This document shows positions 63,854 to 64,000 of a DNA stretch of 64,000 bases, piece after piece; the first letter of the stretch is position 1, and the number at the start of each line of letters is the position of its first letter. Location of the stretch: assembly GCF_000719265.1 (NCBI RefSeq), contig NZ_JOFL01000004.1, positions 124,001-188,000 of the forward strand, written 5' to 3'. Source of the stretch: Streptomyces roseoverticillatus. Lineage in GTDB: Bacteria > Actinomycetota > Actinomycetes > Streptomycetales > Streptomycetaceae. The notes below the pieces were generated by a model. That model worked only from the letters and a program-made list of their open reading frames with translations. It was not told the origin of the DNA and made no database searches. Both the position numbers and the translations under genes were made by a program.

Positions 63854-64000
63854 GTCGTTTCCGCCGCCTTCCGCCGCCCTCTGCTGTCCCGCCCGTCCCT
63901 TTCGTCGCTTTCTTGTACGGCTTCTTTCTTCGTTCTCTTCCTTCCTCAAGGTCCCCGGCGTACTGTCTGCGCCCGATCTGATGTGCCGTCAGTAGTTTTC

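Overview
The window is a chromosomal stretch from a high-GC actinomycete, almost certainly a Streptomyces. The evidence is third-position GC saturation, many GTG starts, TAGGCT-type -10 boxes and apparently leaderless genes, two Rpf-type muralytic enzymes with a c-di-AMP (ydaO-type) riboswitch, DUF397/XRE regulator pairs, and the bldA tRNA for the rare UUA codon. From memory, the order of the conserved genes (ABC pair, mfd, SurA-like lipoprotein, mazG, P450, rpf pair, eno, divIC, ppx, ndh, cfa, ABC pair, bldA, BI-1, thiolase, GDSL hydrolase, cystathionine beta-synthase, acyl-CoA synthetase, MurR/RpiR regulator, hut genes, sigma/anti-anti-sigma/anti-sigma trio) follows the SCO3110 to SCO3067 neighbourhood of S. 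coelicolor in reverse.

Layout. 1-6.7 kb: the tail of a coiled-coil protein, a secreted lytic transglycosylase and a MacB-like ABC exporter. 6.7-11.4 kb: an accessory block holding an SseB-family gene, a putative immunity gene, a protein with a long acidic repeat and a toxin-like C-terminus, and a DUF397/XRE regulatory pair. 11.4-24 kb: mfd, a DUF2079 membrane protein, lipoproteins, MazG, a CYP107U-like P450 and two Rpf enzymes, one under a riboswitch. 24-31 kb: enolase, DivIC, DUF501, Ppx/GppA, NDH-2 with two Rex-like operators, and a cyclopropane synthase-like methyltransferase. 31-36 kb: a second MacB-like exporter, bldA and a BI-1 family protein. 36-50 kb: small hypotheticals, a thiolase, a GDSL hydrolase, cystathionine beta-synthase, an acyl-CoA synthetase, a MurR/RpiR regulator, a secreted hydrolase, a PLP decarboxylase, and a MerR/aldo-keto reductase divergon. 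51-60 kb: a histidine utilisation operon (hutU, an M20 hydrolase, hutF, hutI) preceded by an HcnABC-like flavin dehydrogenase operon. 60-64 kb: an XRE regulator and a SigB-like partner-switching module.

The genes fall into four groups: cell-wall remodelling and development (transglycosylase, Rpf pair, DivIC, P450, bldA), redox control (Rex-like sites, NDH-2), amino-acid turnover (hut, PLP decarboxylase, cystathionine beta-synthase, HcnABC-like) and stress regulation (sigma/STAS/HATPase trio). I saw no in-frame TTA codon in any gene called here, so bldA appears to act in trans on genes outside this window.

The most unusual features are structural. A 160-bp element with 45-bp terminal inverted repeats sits in frame inside the 5' coding region of the M20 hydrolase of the hut operon. 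A family of large imperfect inverted repeats occupies four intergenic gaps, three of them between convergent genes. Short tandem duplications that include or abut the stop codon occur at the 3' ends of at least four genes. The acidic-repeat toxin-like operon is the best candidate for an undescribed system.
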